A stretch of 22,082 bases of DNA from assembly GCA_002385415.1 (NCBI GenBank), contig DGDL01000017.1:1-22082 (forward strand). The letters are read 5' to 3'. Of this stretch, positions 13,534 to 21,587 are shown one piece after another (the first letter of the stretch is position 1; every line of letters starts with the position of its first letter). Origin of the DNA: Clostridiales bacterium UBA3953. Its GTDB lineage: Bacteria > Bacillota > Clostridia > Oscillospirales > CAG-272. The notes under the pieces are model-generated. The model had not been told where the DNA came from. It saw nothing but the letters and a program-made list of their open reading frames with translations, and did no database searches. Position numbers and translations under genes: made by a program.

Positions 13534-15777
13534 GTGCCGGAGCTTTTGAAAGACTACGGAGAGCTGAGAAAGTGCTTTGCAAATCCCAAACCAGAAAACC
13601 GGCCGTATACATTTTTCCCGCTTAACGGCAATCTCCTGGACAATGAGTTTATCAGCACCCGCATAAGCGATTATAAAAAGGCTGGTTTTGGGGGAGTTGT
13701 GCTGCAGCCGACCTCCGCTACTCTGCCCGCATACGGCTCGGACGAATATATAGCAGCCATGCGGGCACTCATAGAAAAGTGTAAAAAAGCGGGGCTCGAG
13801 GTCGTGCTGTGCGACGATGTCGACTCCGATAAGGGACCGGTTAGCGGTAGAGGGGGCGGACGCTTTACCGCTGCATATCCCCAGTACCGCGCAAAGCGCC
13901 TGACCATGATCGAGTACATGTGTACCGCCGGCGAGCGCGTCGACCGGCCGCTGCGTAATGACGGCACGCTGATGTCTGTTTGCGCTTATGAGATTGACAC
14001 CGGCAAGACGATCGATTTGCGCGAATTTTTGGCAGGCGACAGGATAGTATGGAAAGTCCCCGACGGTAACTGGAACCTGCTGCAGTTTGTCTGCGAGGAC
14101 GACGATGATTCCGACTGCGTCGATTACCTCTCGTATGAGGCTTCGCTTGCCTTTTTGACGTATACTTTCAAGCGGCTTTTGGGTGAAGGCAAATCGGAGT
14201 CCATAGCGATGACGGTCAGCACCGGTATAGCGTTTCAGACCGCCAACCGCAGGCAGTGGAGCCCCGATTTCAACCGCGTGTTTAAAAAAGAGTTCGGATT
14301 TGACGCCGAGCCGCTTTATCCCGCGCTGTTCCTTGACGTCGGGCCGAACACCGCCCGCTATACGGCGCTTTTGGCGAACTGCCGCGCGAAAATGCTGACG
14401 GAAGGCTTTTTCCGCGCACTCAGCGACTTTACGCGCGCCCGCGGCATAATCGCAACTGCCAGCGTTGCCGAGCCCAAGACGACCGCCGCGCCGTGGCTGT
14501 TCGGCGACGGTATGCTGTTTCATAAATATCTCGGCGCGCCCGGCGTGACCCTCTCGCGCGCTTATGCCTACGGCATAAACGGGCTGAAAATCGCCTCGTC
14601 CGCTGCTTACTGCTGGGACAGAGAGCTTGTCACCTGCGACATCTTCGGCGACTATTACCTGATGGGCAGAAATATCCTTTACAGCGACGCTATGAACGCA
14701 TTTGCGCGGGGTGTCAACCTGCTTATGGCGCGCGATTATGTGTTCGGCGAGGTCAAGCTGCGGGATCTGCTGCCGGACTGGTGCGATTTTGTGACGCGCG
14801 CCCAGACTATGCTGCGCGGCGGGCGCCATGTCTGTGACATAGCGCTGCTTTATCCCATTTACTCGCTGCAGTCGCAGATGAAACTCTACAGTGCCAAAGT
14901 CGACACCGATTTTGAGTACCCGACAACGCCGGTCAACGCCGATTACATGAACCTTATCAACGCGCTGCTCAACTACTGCGGGCGCGACGTTACGGTTATA
15001 CATCCAGAGGTGTTTGCGGAAAACTGCTATGCAGAGGACGGCGTGCTGTATATGCACAACGATTACAACAGCGAGCAGTTCAGAGTGCTCGTCCTGCCCG
15101 GCGCCTCCATGACCGATTTGCGCAGCATGCGCATTGCGAAAAAGTTTTTCGAGTGCGGCGGAAAGATTGTGGCGACCGACGAGCTTCCCTTCACCGCATT
15201 CACCGAGCCCGAGCATGCCGAGGAAGCCGACGAAGAGCTTGCCGAGACAATCCGCTTTATCTTCGGCGTTGCAAAGGACGACATCAACTCGTTTACGCAG
15301 GTTTACTACAATAGAAACGATGCCGGCGGCGAGGCTTATTTTATACAGCTTTCGCAGACAGCAGCCGACGGCACCGACCTTATTTCCGCACCCGAGCTCG
15401 ATGCGGTGCTCGGCAGACTGGACATCGACTGGGACGTCACCATTGAAGGCCAGCCGCGCGTCGAAAACAGCGGTATACTCAACCTGTTTTATCCGCAGTT
15501 CGAGGCTCTGCGAGCCAACCGCGGTATAAGAAGCGGCGGCATGTTCAACTATATACACAGGTATTATGCAGGCTGCGACATCTGGTACTTTTCAAACACC
15601 ACGACAGCCGACTGCGAATGTACCGTTACTTTGCGCGGTCGTCACACGCTCGAGGAATGGAACCCCCACACCGGCAGAATACGCCGCCTCCAGTCCGAGC
15701 ATGACGGAGGGCGCACAAAAGCAAAACTCACGCTGCCAAGCAAAACCTCTGTATTCTGGGTCAGCGGCAGCAAATAA
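13534..15777 (+). CDS. GH106-like (alpha-L-rhamnosidase-type) glycoside hydrolase, cytosolic
   Basis: This is a 747-residue protein from GTG 13534; GGAGGTGA (13518-13525) lies eight bases ahead. A GTG at 13522 would sit inside the SD, so I reject it. Features of the GH106 family are visible in order: RPYTFFPLNGNL (23-34), DYKKAGFGGVVLQPTSA (46-62), YGSDEYIAAM (67-76), KKAGLEVVLCDD (84-95), SGRGGGRFTAAYPQYRAK (104-121), then a central barrel part with SPDFNRVFKKEFGFD and KIASSAAYCWDRELVTCD. Near the end is EEWNPHTG (707-714). GH106 enzymes cleave alpha-L-rhamnose from plant or bacterial glycans. The block usually reading like VAAEAFT is VTCDIFG here, so the conserved Glu seems to be Asp369. 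No signal peptide, so it would act on imported oligosaccharides. Family placement is by motif memory, not a search. Confidence 0.75.
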   Translation: MPELLKDYGELRKCFANPKPENRPYTFFPLNGNLLDNEFISTRISDYKKAGFGGVVLQPTSATLPAYGSDEYIAAMRALIEKCKKAGLEVVLCDDVDSDKGPVSGRGGGRFTAAYPQYRAKRLTMIEYMCTAGERVDRPLRNDGTLMSVCAYEIDTGKTIDLREFLAGDRIVWKVPDGNWNLLQFVCEDDDDSDCVDYLSYEASLAFLTYTFKRLLGEGKSESIAMTVSTGIAFQTANRRQWSPDFNRVFKKEFGFDAEPLYPALFLDVGPNTARYTALLANCRAKMLTEGFFRALSDFTRARGIIATASVAEPKTTAAPWLFGDGMLFHKYLGAPGVTLSRAYAYGINGLKIASSAAYCWDRELVTCDIFGDYYLMGRNILYSDAMNAFARGVNLLMARDYVFGEVKLRDLLPDWCDFVTRAQTMLRGGRHVCDIALLYPIYSLQSQMKLYSAKVDTDFEYPTTPVNADYMNLINALLNYCGRDVTVIHPEVFAENCYAEDGVLYMHNDYNSEQFRVLVLPGASMTDLRSMRIAKKFFECGGKIVATDELPFTAFTEPEHAEEADEELAETIRFIFGVAKDDINSFTQVYYNRNDAGGEAYFIQLSQTAADGTDLISAPELDAVLGRLDIDWDVTIEGQPRVENSGILNLFYPQFEALRANRGIRSGGMFNYIHRYYAGCDIWYFSNTTTADCECTVTLRGRHTLEEWNPHTGRIRRLQSEHDGGRTKAKLTLPSKTSVFWVSGSK

Positions 15778-15780
15778 ATA

Positions 15781-15828
15781 AAACATCTGCTCGCGCGCCG
15801 AACAAATCGGCTCTGCGGGCAGATGTTT
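15781..15828. terminator. Bidirectional hairpin between the glycosidase and the amidase
   Basis: AAACATCTGC (15781-15790) pairs with GCAGATGTTT (15819-15828), and inside it GCCGA (15797-15801) pairs with TCGGC (15807-15811). The outer A/T ends give short T-runs on both strands. It lies between two convergent stops. Confidence 0.65.
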
Positions 15829-15910
15829 GCAGTATGGAAATACCGGCGACGCCGGCGGCGACTGTGGTATGTATTTCACATATATATCAAAGCCACTTGA
15901 GCGCGGCGGA

Positions 15911-16474
15911 TTACAGGCCGTAATATTCGAGAATCGCCCTGTATAAAGCTTCCGCAAATAGGTCGGGCTGCTGAGACAAGAGCGTGGCGTCGTGCAGGTT
16001 TGTGATGAATCCCAGCTCGGCAATCACCGCGGGCATGTTGGTATTGCGCAGCACATAAAGGCCGGGGCGCAACATAACGCCGCGGTTTCGCAGCCCCGTC
16101 AGGCGAGACACCCACCGAGTTATATGGTCTCCCATCACATATCCCTGTGAGGCGCGAGAATAGGCAAGCGCTTCGGTGCCTGTCGCCGCGGGATTTGTAG
16201 ACGCGTTTGTGTGCAGGCTTATAAAAAAGTTGGCCGGCCACGAGTTGGCTTCGTTTACGCGTATTTGAAGGCTCGTCAGGTTGGACGTGCCGATGATTTC
16301 GTCGGGTGTGTTGCGGGACAGCATGACCTCAAAGTTGCCGTTTGCGCGCAGTAGGTCGGCAAGCAGCACGCCTATTTCGTACACCAAATCCTGCTCGCGC
16401 AAGCCGTGAGCTTCGGCGCCCGCATTTGGGTTGACCGGGTTGTGCCCTTGGTCGATATATATTTTTATCGCCAA
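15911..16474 (-). CDS. N-acetylmuramoyl-L-alanine amidase (Amidase_3), no signal peptide
   Basis: This zinc amidase cuts the bond between MurNAc and L-Ala in peptidoglycan. I start it at TTG 16474-16472 because GAGGTG (16488-16483) lies eight bases ahead and the family similarity begins there (AIKIYIDQGHNP). The in-frame ATG at 16510 would place the SD inside the gene. The protein has 187 residues, a bare catalytic domain. Zinc and catalytic residues are all present: His11 (DQGHNP), Glu27 (LREQDL), His88 (SLHTNAS) and Glu153 (ELGFITN). There is no signal peptide, membrane anchor or wall-binding domain. It could be spore-related, released by lysis, or phage-derived, but no phage genes surround it. 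Confidence 0.92.
   Translation of the reverse strand: MAIKIYIDQGHNPVNPNAGAEAHGLREQDLVYEIGVLLADLLRANGNFEVMLSRNTPDEIIGTSNLTSLQIRVNEANSWPANFFISLHTNASTNPAATGTEALAYSRASQGYVMGDHITRWVSRLTGLRNRGVMLRPGLYVLRNTNMPAVIAELGFITNLHDATLLSQQPDLFAEALYRAILEYYGL
16431..16459 (+). promoter_or_regulatory. Weak candidate promoter of the ttcA-capA operon
   Basis: TTGACC (16431-16436), 17 bases, then GATATA (16454-16459), inside the 5' end of the divergent amidase gene. TATATA two bases further is an alternative -10. Only a weak match. Confidence 0.3.
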
Positions 16475-16494
16475 TTTTAAATCACCTCGTAAAA

Positions 16495-16524
16495 ATTCTA
16501 TGCACCGCACAGCCGGCGGTTGAA
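16495..16524 (-). promoter_or_regulatory. Weak candidate promoter of the amidase
   Basis: On the minus strand, TTCAAC (16524-16519), 18 bases, TAGAAT (16500-16495). The start would fall near 16488, right at the amidase SD, giving a very short leader. Confidence 0.3.
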
Positions 16525-16531
16525 TGGTTTT

Positions 16532-17284
16532 ATGGATTTTGAAGGAAAAAAGAATCTCTTAAGTTATGCACGACGTGCAGTTGACGATTTTAACATGATA
16601 GAGGACGGCGACAGTATAGCCGTAGGCGTTTCGGGCGGAAAGGACTCGCTTACGCTGCTATGCATTTTGGCCGAGCTGCGCCGCTTTTACCCGAAGAAGT
16701 TTACACTGCATGCGGTTACAATAGACATGGGGTTTGCCGAGATAGGACGCGGCGCACCCGATTTTGAGGGCATCGCAAAGCTCTGCCGGGCGCTCGATGT
16801 TCCCTTTCATATAGTACCCACACACATGGCGCGCGTGATATTCGAGGACCGAGCAGAGCGTTCGCCCTGCTCGCTTTGTTCCAACATGCGCAGAGGTATA
16901 ATCAACGATACCGCCGTCTCTCTGGGCTGCAACAAGTTAGCCTACGGGCACCACAACGATGATCTTATCGAAACTTTCTTCCTTAATCTTATTCATGAGG
17001 GGCGGCTGGGCGCTTTTTTCCCGGTGACATACCTGTCGCGGCGCAACATAACCGTTATTCGGCCGCTTATATATGTCCCCGAAATCTCAATACGAGATTT
17101 TGCTGCGCGCAACAATCTACCCGTCGCGCCGCCTATCTGCCCCGCAGATGGCAATACGCAGCGCGAAGCAGTAAAGCAGATGCTCTGCGAGCTTAGCCGC
17201 GAATATAAAGGCCTGAAAAATCGCATATTTAATGCAATCAGAAAAGCAGGACTTCTTGAGCAGCGCGGAGAAAACATGCAATGA
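16532..17284 (+). CDS. TtcA-type tRNA 2-thiocytidine synthetase family protein
   Basis: TtcA-family proteins use ATP to adenylate a tRNA base and transfer sulfur, usually at C32, with an iron-sulfur cluster. From ATG 16532 the protein has 250 residues. The PP-loop SGGKDS sits about residue 35-40 (VGVSGGKDSLTLL), PCSLCSNMRRG supplies a CxxC pair expected to hold the cluster, and YGHHNDDLIETFFLNLIHEGRL is the conserved core. ICPADGNTQREAVKQML carries a further Cys. The frame also opens at TTG 16520; I prefer ATG 16532 because homologues start close to LLSYARRAVDD. Neither start has a strong SD. Its stop overlaps the next ATG (ATGA), coupling it to the CapA-family gene. The exact tRNA target is inferred from the family. 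Confidence 0.9.
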   Translation: MDFEGKKNLLSYARRAVDDFNMIEDGDSIAVGVSGGKDSLTLLCILAELRRFYPKKFTLHAVTIDMGFAEIGRGAPDFEGIAKLCRALDVPFHIVPTHMARVIFEDRAERSPCSLCSNMRRGIINDTAVSLGCNKLAYGHHNDDLIETFFLNLIHEGRLGAFFPVTYLSRRNITVIRPLIYVPEISIRDFAARNNLPVAPPICPADGNTQREAVKQMLCELSREYKGLKNRIFNAIRKAGLLEQRGENMQ

Positions 17285-18726
17285 AAAAATCACGCTATGT
17301 CTCGGCCTTTATTTTGGTATTGCTTGCGGCCGCATTGGCGCTTGCCGCTGGCTGTGCCGACGCGCACTCCGAGGGCAGCGATACCACAGCCGTGCTCGAA
17401 ACGGCAGCCGAAACCACGCCGATTTCATATCCGGCGCGCATATCGCCTTACATTGAGCCCGTCGAGCCTGACAGTTATGAAACCGCGGCTGAAACCCAGC
17501 CGGAGGTGACGCCGGCTCAAAATGATGATGCGCAAACTCAAGCCGAAGTCGAGCAGATTCGTACCGAAACAAAGCAAACCCAAGTTGAAACCGAGAACAC
17601 GGAACAAAAACCTATCACTTTGCCTCAAGGCAGCCGAGAGGTGAAAACCGAGCCGTCCCGCAAGCACACGAGGAAAGAAGGCGGACGCAGCTACTCGTTT
17701 GTCGCGGTCGGAGATAATGTGGTGCATACCGGCATCTGGCTCGAGGCAAAGCAGCGCGCTCAGGGGCGCGAGGGGCGCGAATACTGGTTTGCTCCGGTGT
17801 TCGACGAGATTGCCGACATGATACGCGACGCCGACATCGCATTTATAAATCAGGAGACGCTGATGGGCGGCGACGAGCTCGGCAACTCTAACTACCCGCG
17901 TTTCAACGGGCCGCAGGACATCGGCCGGGATCTTGTCGACCTCGGGTTTGATATTGTCAACATTGCAAACAATCACATGGTCGACAAAGGCGAGGTCGGG
18001 CTGCGTGGCACAATAGACTTCTGGGAATCGCAGCCGGTGGTAATGATAGGCGGCTATCGAAATTATGAGGATTATAAAAAAATCCGCACCATTGAGCGCG
18101 ACGGTCTCAAAATAGCGCTGCTATCCTATACCTATTCGACAAACGGGCTTTCGCTGCCCCAAAATTCCGAGTTTTATATCCCCTATATCGACTATGCCGA
18201 AATCGCGGCACAGGTGGGGGCGGCAAAAAAAGTCGCCGACCTGGTGTTTATGTCTATTCACTGGGGCGAGGAAAACATGTTTGCGCCCACCGCACATCAG
18301 GTTTCGCTTGCGCAGTACATGGCAGACCTTGGCGTCGACGTTATAATCGGCCATCACCCGCATGTCGTGCAGCCTATCACATGGCTGACCGGCAAAGACG
18401 GCGGCGACACACTGTGTATCTACTCGCTCGGCAACATCGTGTCGCTGATGGTAGCGCCTTATAACATGGTGGGCGGCGTTATGACGTTTGACATCACCGA
18501 AGGGGAGGACGGCTGGTTTATAGATAATCCTGTGTTTGTGCCGACGGTTTTCTTCTATGCCACAAACTATTTCAGCCAGAAAATTTACCTGATGCGCGAT
18601 TTTACCGAGGAGCTTGCCTCCCGCATGGGCACAAAAAATTACGGCTTTTCGACCAACCTTTCTCAGCTGCGCGGGTATGTGACAAACACCATCCACCCCG
18701 CATTTTTGCCCGAATACATGCACTGA
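17281..18726 (+). CDS. CapA-family (poly-gamma-glutamate synthesis type) lipoprotein
   Basis: This is a 481-residue protein. Residues 1-24 are a signal peptide ending in LAAGC, so Cys25 is the lipid anchor and the protein sits outside the membrane. Residues 26-135 are a Thr/Glu/Gln/Pro-rich linker with repeated TQAE, TETKQTQVETENTEQ-like units, probably spanning the wall. The CapA/PgsA metallophosphatase-like domain follows: VAVGDNVVH (141-149), NQETLMGGDE (190-199), IANNHMVDKGEVGL (228-241), SIHWGEE (325-331) and IGHHPHVVQP (356-365). These hold the Asp, Asn, His and Glu residues expected for two metals. CapA proteins are tied to poly-gamma-glutamate capsule in Bacillus, but many clostridial members occur without capB or capC, as here, so the role is open. 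Confidence 0.92.
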   Translation: MKKSRYVSAFILVLLAAALALAAGCADAHSEGSDTTAVLETAAETTPISYPARISPYIEPVEPDSYETAAETQPEVTPAQNDDAQTQAEVEQIRTETKQTQVETENTEQKPITLPQGSREVKTEPSRKHTRKEGGRSYSFVAVGDNVVHTGIWLEAKQRAQGREGREYWFAPVFDEIADMIRDADIAFINQETLMGGDELGNSNYPRFNGPQDIGRDLVDLGFDIVNIANNHMVDKGEVGLRGTIDFWESQPVVMIGGYRNYEDYKKIRTIERDGLKIALLSYTYSTNGLSLPQNSEFYIPYIDYAEIAAQVGAAKKVADLVFMSIHWGEENMFAPTAHQVSLAQYMADLGVDVIIGHHPHVVQPITWLTGKDGGDTLCIYSLGNIVSLMVAPYNMVGGVMTFDITEGEDGWFIDNPVFVPTVFFYATNYFSQKIYLMRDFTEELASRMGTKNYGFSTNLSQLRGYVTNTIHPAFLPEYMH

Positions 18727-18747
18727 TAAGTAAAGGAGAATCCAGAC

Positions 18748-18984
18748 ATGCCGCACATTGTCATAAAAGCGATAAAAGGCGCCTCGCCGGAGCAGGTGAG
18801 GCTGGCCGCCGAGCAAATAGCCGAAATTGTCAGCAAAACGACGGGCAAGCCCAAAAAGTATATCTCGGTGTACTATGAGGAGTACTCGCCGCACGAATGG
18901 AAAGATGTCTATGACGAGTGCATCCGCGACAAAGAAAACGTAGTCATAAAGCCCGGTTACTCCGATCCCGTAACGTTCGCATAA
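18748..18984 (+). CDS. 4-oxalocrotonate tautomerase-family protein
   Basis: This is a 78-residue protein in the tautomerase superfamily, which uses an amino-terminal proline as a general base after Met removal. The start MPHIVIKAIKG gives Pro as residue 1 of the mature chain, and EEYSPHEWKDVYD is a variant of the second conserved stretch. Slightly longer than the roughly 62-residue classic 4-OT. AAAGGAGA precedes ATG 18748. It is 21 bases after the capA-like stop, so it is probably the third gene of this operon. The substrate is unknown; keto-enol isomerisation of a small acid is expected. Confidence 0.9.
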   Translation: MPHIVIKAIKGASPEQVRLAAEQIAEIVSKTTGKPKKYISVYYEEYSPHEWKDVYDECIRDKENVVIKPGYSDPVTFA

Positions 18985-19025
18985 AAAAGCCGCCGCTTCC
19001 CTTCACGGGGTGCGGCGGCAAATTT
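18983..19025. terminator. Hairpin terminator between the tautomerase and the ECF S component
   Basis: GCCGCCGC (18989-18996) pairs with GCGGCGGC (19012-19019); CCC and GGG can extend the pairing inside. On the minus strand it is followed by TTTTTT, a strong terminator for the ECF operon; on the plus strand the tail CAAATTTATT is weaker. Confidence 0.8.
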
Positions 19026-19068
19026 ATTGCTGCATTTGACGGCAGCGCAAGCAAGCTGCCAAAACGTT

Positions 19069-19755
19069 TCACACACCGTATTTGATTTTCACGCGATCGA
19101 GCTTTTCGCCGAACGGTCTTGCGCAAAGCCACAGGAAAACAGCGTTTGATGCGGTGTAAAGCAGCGTATGGGGCAGCGCGGTGCCGAGCGCCGCGAGATA
19201 GAGCGCGGGGTCAAAACCCTTGTTGTACCACAGCACGGTCCACACGTCCATGACGACCGAGTATGTCACGCCCGCAACTGCGCCGTACAGCACAACAAGC
19301 GCGCGGCTGCGCCGCAGCGGCTCGCCGAGCAGCCCGGCAAATAGGCCGACAAGCCCCCACGCGAACATCTGGAACGGAGTCCACGGTCCTTGCCCGAAAT
19401 AAAAGTTCGAGATAACCGCCGACATCGAACCCGCAAGAAACCCAGCCTCGCCGCCGAGATACGCGCCGGTTATGACCGTCAGCGCCGTGACGGGCTTGAA
19501 AAACGGAATAAACCTGCCCGCGACCGACAGCGCAACCATCACAGCCACGATTATCAGCCGGCGCGTGCCTGTTTTCTTGCGCTCGAAACCGGCAATAAAC
19601 AGTACCAGCGACAGCATTGCCACCGCAAGTGTCGCCGCAAAATAGTTGCGGTCGCGAAAAATATATGAGCCGGCGGCTATTACGCCCGGGATAAACAGCG
19701 CAGGTACAAGAATTTTAAGCAAACGCCGCACCTTGGCGTTTTTTATAACAATCAC
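19069..19755 (-). CDS. ECF transporter substrate-binding S component
   Basis: S components are small membrane proteins that bind a vitamin or similar nutrient and toggle within an ECF importer. This one has 228 residues and about six hydrophobic segments. ALTVITGAYLGGEAGFLAGS and FYFGQGPWTPFQMFAWGLVG are typical of a clostridial S-component group that I loosely associate with cobalamin-type uptake; the substrate assignment is uncertain. The start is GTG 19755, overlapping the ATPase stop as GTGA. An amino-terminal extra helix pair (residues 12-60) precedes the core. With its own EcfA-EcfA' and EcfT upstream it forms a dedicated (group I style) transporter. No riboswitch is visible, but the operon start lies outside the window. 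Confidence 0.88.
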   Translation of the reverse strand: MIVIKNAKVRRLLKILVPALFIPGVIAAGSYIFRDRNYFAATLAVAMLSLVLFIAGFERKKTGTRRLIIVAVMVALSVAGRFIPFFKPVTALTVITGAYLGGEAGFLAGSMSAVISNFYFGQGPWTPFQMFAWGLVGLFAGLLGEPLRRSRALVVLYGAVAGVTYSVVMDVWTVLWYNKGFDPALYLAALGTALPHTLLYTASNAVFLWLCARPFGEKLDRVKIKYGV

Positions 19756-21587
19756 TGCCCTCCCCCCTTGACGCGCGACGCCGCCTTAGCCCGCCCGCCA
19801 CGCCGAAAGCCGCTCGAGCCTTCTTTTGCCGCACGCCCTGCCGCAGCCGGTTGACTGCCGTCCAGCTGCATCGCCGGCCGGGACGGCTCTCTTCCCGGAG
19901 CCGCCTTTGAAACCGGCGCGGGGCGCTCCGCCGCCTGCGGCTGCGCGGTCGCCGGTATATAGCTCTGCCGGCAAAGCCGGACGGCGTCGTCAAGTGTTAC
20001 GGCGCCTGAAAAATGTCCGCGCGTCATGCGGTTGACCGCGGTTGTGTAAAAGCTGTTTTCGGAAAAGAACCTGCGGGGCGTCGCGCACGAGGTTATCTCG
20101 CCTCGGAAAAACAGCGCACAGCGGTCTGCACATTCGGCGGCAAATTCAACATCATGCGTCACAACGACTATTGTCATACCGGAGAGGCTCAGTTTTTTTA
20201 GAAGCTCTACAAAAACCTGCCGCATTTGCGCGTCCAGCCCTTTTGTCGGCTCGTCGAGCAGCAGCAGTTTCGGCCGGGTTGCAAGCACTTTTGCAAGCCC
20301 CACAAGCTGCGCTTCGCCGCCCGAAAGGTCATAGGGATGCTTGTCGTAAAGGTGCGAGAGGTCAAACGGCAAATCCTCCGGCCGCGCGCCCACTTCGTCA
20401 AGCTCGCGTTTGACGGTTGAGTACAAAAACATCGTCTGCACATCCTGCGGAAGCAGCGCAATGCATTCCCTGTAAAGCGAGCGGTTTTTATAGTCGCGCA
20501 GGCGGCGTCCGAACACGCGGATTTCGCCCGAATACGGTTTTGCCAGCCCACATATCGCGGCAAGCGCCGTCGATTTGCCGGAGCCGTTGCCGCCGAGCAG
20601 GCAGAATATCTCGCCCTGCCGCACGGTTAAGTCGAGCCCGCGTAATACGTCGGGCAAATCGCGCCCATAGCGGAAAAAGACCTCGCGCAGCTCGAGCGCG
20701 GGTGTACCCGAAGCGGCGATTTCATCTTCAGGTTCAAGCGTCCCGCCCCCCCTAAAACGGCTTGTCACAAAATTTCTGCCCTCGCGCACGGTAAGCGGGC
20801 AGTCTGCCGGCTCTATCGGCAAATCCGAAACGGCACCGTAAAGCCGCACCGCCGCCGGCATGCTCAAAAGCAGCTCGGGACGGTCGTGCAGCTCCGCTGA
20901 AACGCTTCGCGGACTGCCCGATAGTAACAGCCTGCCGCCTTCCATTACAAACAACCGGTCGGCAGCCGGTACCACCTCTTCAAGCCGGTGTTCGACGATT
21001 ATAACGGTTACGCCAAGCTCGCGGTTGATTTTGACCAGTGCCGCGACAAATTCGGACGCGGCTATAGGGTCAAGCTGTGCCGTCGGCTCGTCGAGCAGCA
21101 GCAGCTCGGGCTGCATAACCATGACCGAAGCAAGGTTGAGCAGCTGCTTTTGCCCGCCCGAAAGCTCGGTTGTGGGCTGTTCGAACCAGTCCTCGATGCC
21201 GAAAAAGCTGGACATCTCCGACACACGCCGGCGGATGACGTCGGTGTCAAGGCCCATGTTCTCAAGCCCGAACGCAAGCTCGTGCCACACCCTGTCGGTC
21301 ACAATCTGCAGCTCGGGCCGCTGCATGACAAATCCGATTTTGCATGCCGAAGTAGCGTCGTCCAAATCCTCAAGCAAAGTGCCGCGGAAGCGCACCTTGC
21401 CGGAAAGCTCGCCCAGCGGTCTCAGCTCTCGTTTGAGCATGCGCAGCAGCGTCGATTTTCCGCTGCCTGTCGCGCCGCAAATCGCCACAAACTCGCCTTC
21501 TTCAACTTTCAGCGACACGCCGTCCAGCGCTTTTTCGGAGCAGCCGGGATATGTGAAGCTTAAATTTTCGACTGCAAGTATTTCCAC
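19752..21587 (-). CDS. Fused ECF transporter ATPase EcfA-EcfA'
   Basis: This 611-residue protein has two ABC ATPase domains that power the ECF importer. Domain 1: Walker A GATGSGKST (38-46), signature LSGGQ (142-146), Walker B LLLLDEP (162-168), switch His200. Domain 2: GGNGSGKST (332-340), LSGGE (421-425), LLLLDEP (441-447), His478. Both sites look complete. After about residue 545 an Ala/Pro/Gly/Arg-rich basic tail of about 65 residues has no ABC counterpart and is probably disordered. The start is GTG 21587, with GGGGGAG eight bases ahead, overlapping the end of ecfT by 28 bases; the end overlaps the S component by four. Fusion of the two ATPases is known in some ECF systems. Confidence 0.94.
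   Translation of the reverse strand: MEILAVENLSFTYPGCSEKALDGVSLKVEEGEFVAICGATGSGKSTLLRMLKRELRPLGELSGKVRFRGTLLEDLDDATSACKIGFVMQRPELQIVTDRVWHELAFGLENMGLDTDVIRRRVSEMSSFFGIEDWFEQPTTELSGGQKQLLNLASVMVMQPELLLLDEPTAQLDPIAASEFVAALVKINRELGVTVIIVEHRLEEVVPAADRLFVMEGGRLLLSGSPRSVSAELHDRPELLLSMPAAVRLYGAVSDLPIEPADCPLTVREGRNFVTSRFRGGGTLEPEDEIAASGTPALELREVFFRYGRDLPDVLRGLDLTVRQGEIFCLLGGNGSGKSTALAAICGLAKPYSGEIRVFGRRLRDYKNRSLYRECIALLPQDVQTMFLYSTVKRELDEVGARPEDLPFDLSHLYDKHPYDLSGGEAQLVGLAKVLATRPKLLLLDEPTKGLDAQMRQVFVELLKKLSLSGMTIVVVTHDVEFAAECADRCALFFRGEITSCATPRRFFSENSFYTTAVNRMTRGHFSGAVTLDDAVRLCRQSYIPATAQPQAAERPAPVSKAAPGREPSRPAMQLDGSQPAAAGRAAKEGSSGFRRGGRAKAASRVKGGGQ

Noticed and set aside
13510..15558. A 682-codon open frame antisense to the GH106-like gene
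   Set aside because: It has no SD or family similarity and mirrors the codon bias of the plus-strand gene, which has clear motifs, a promoter and an SD.
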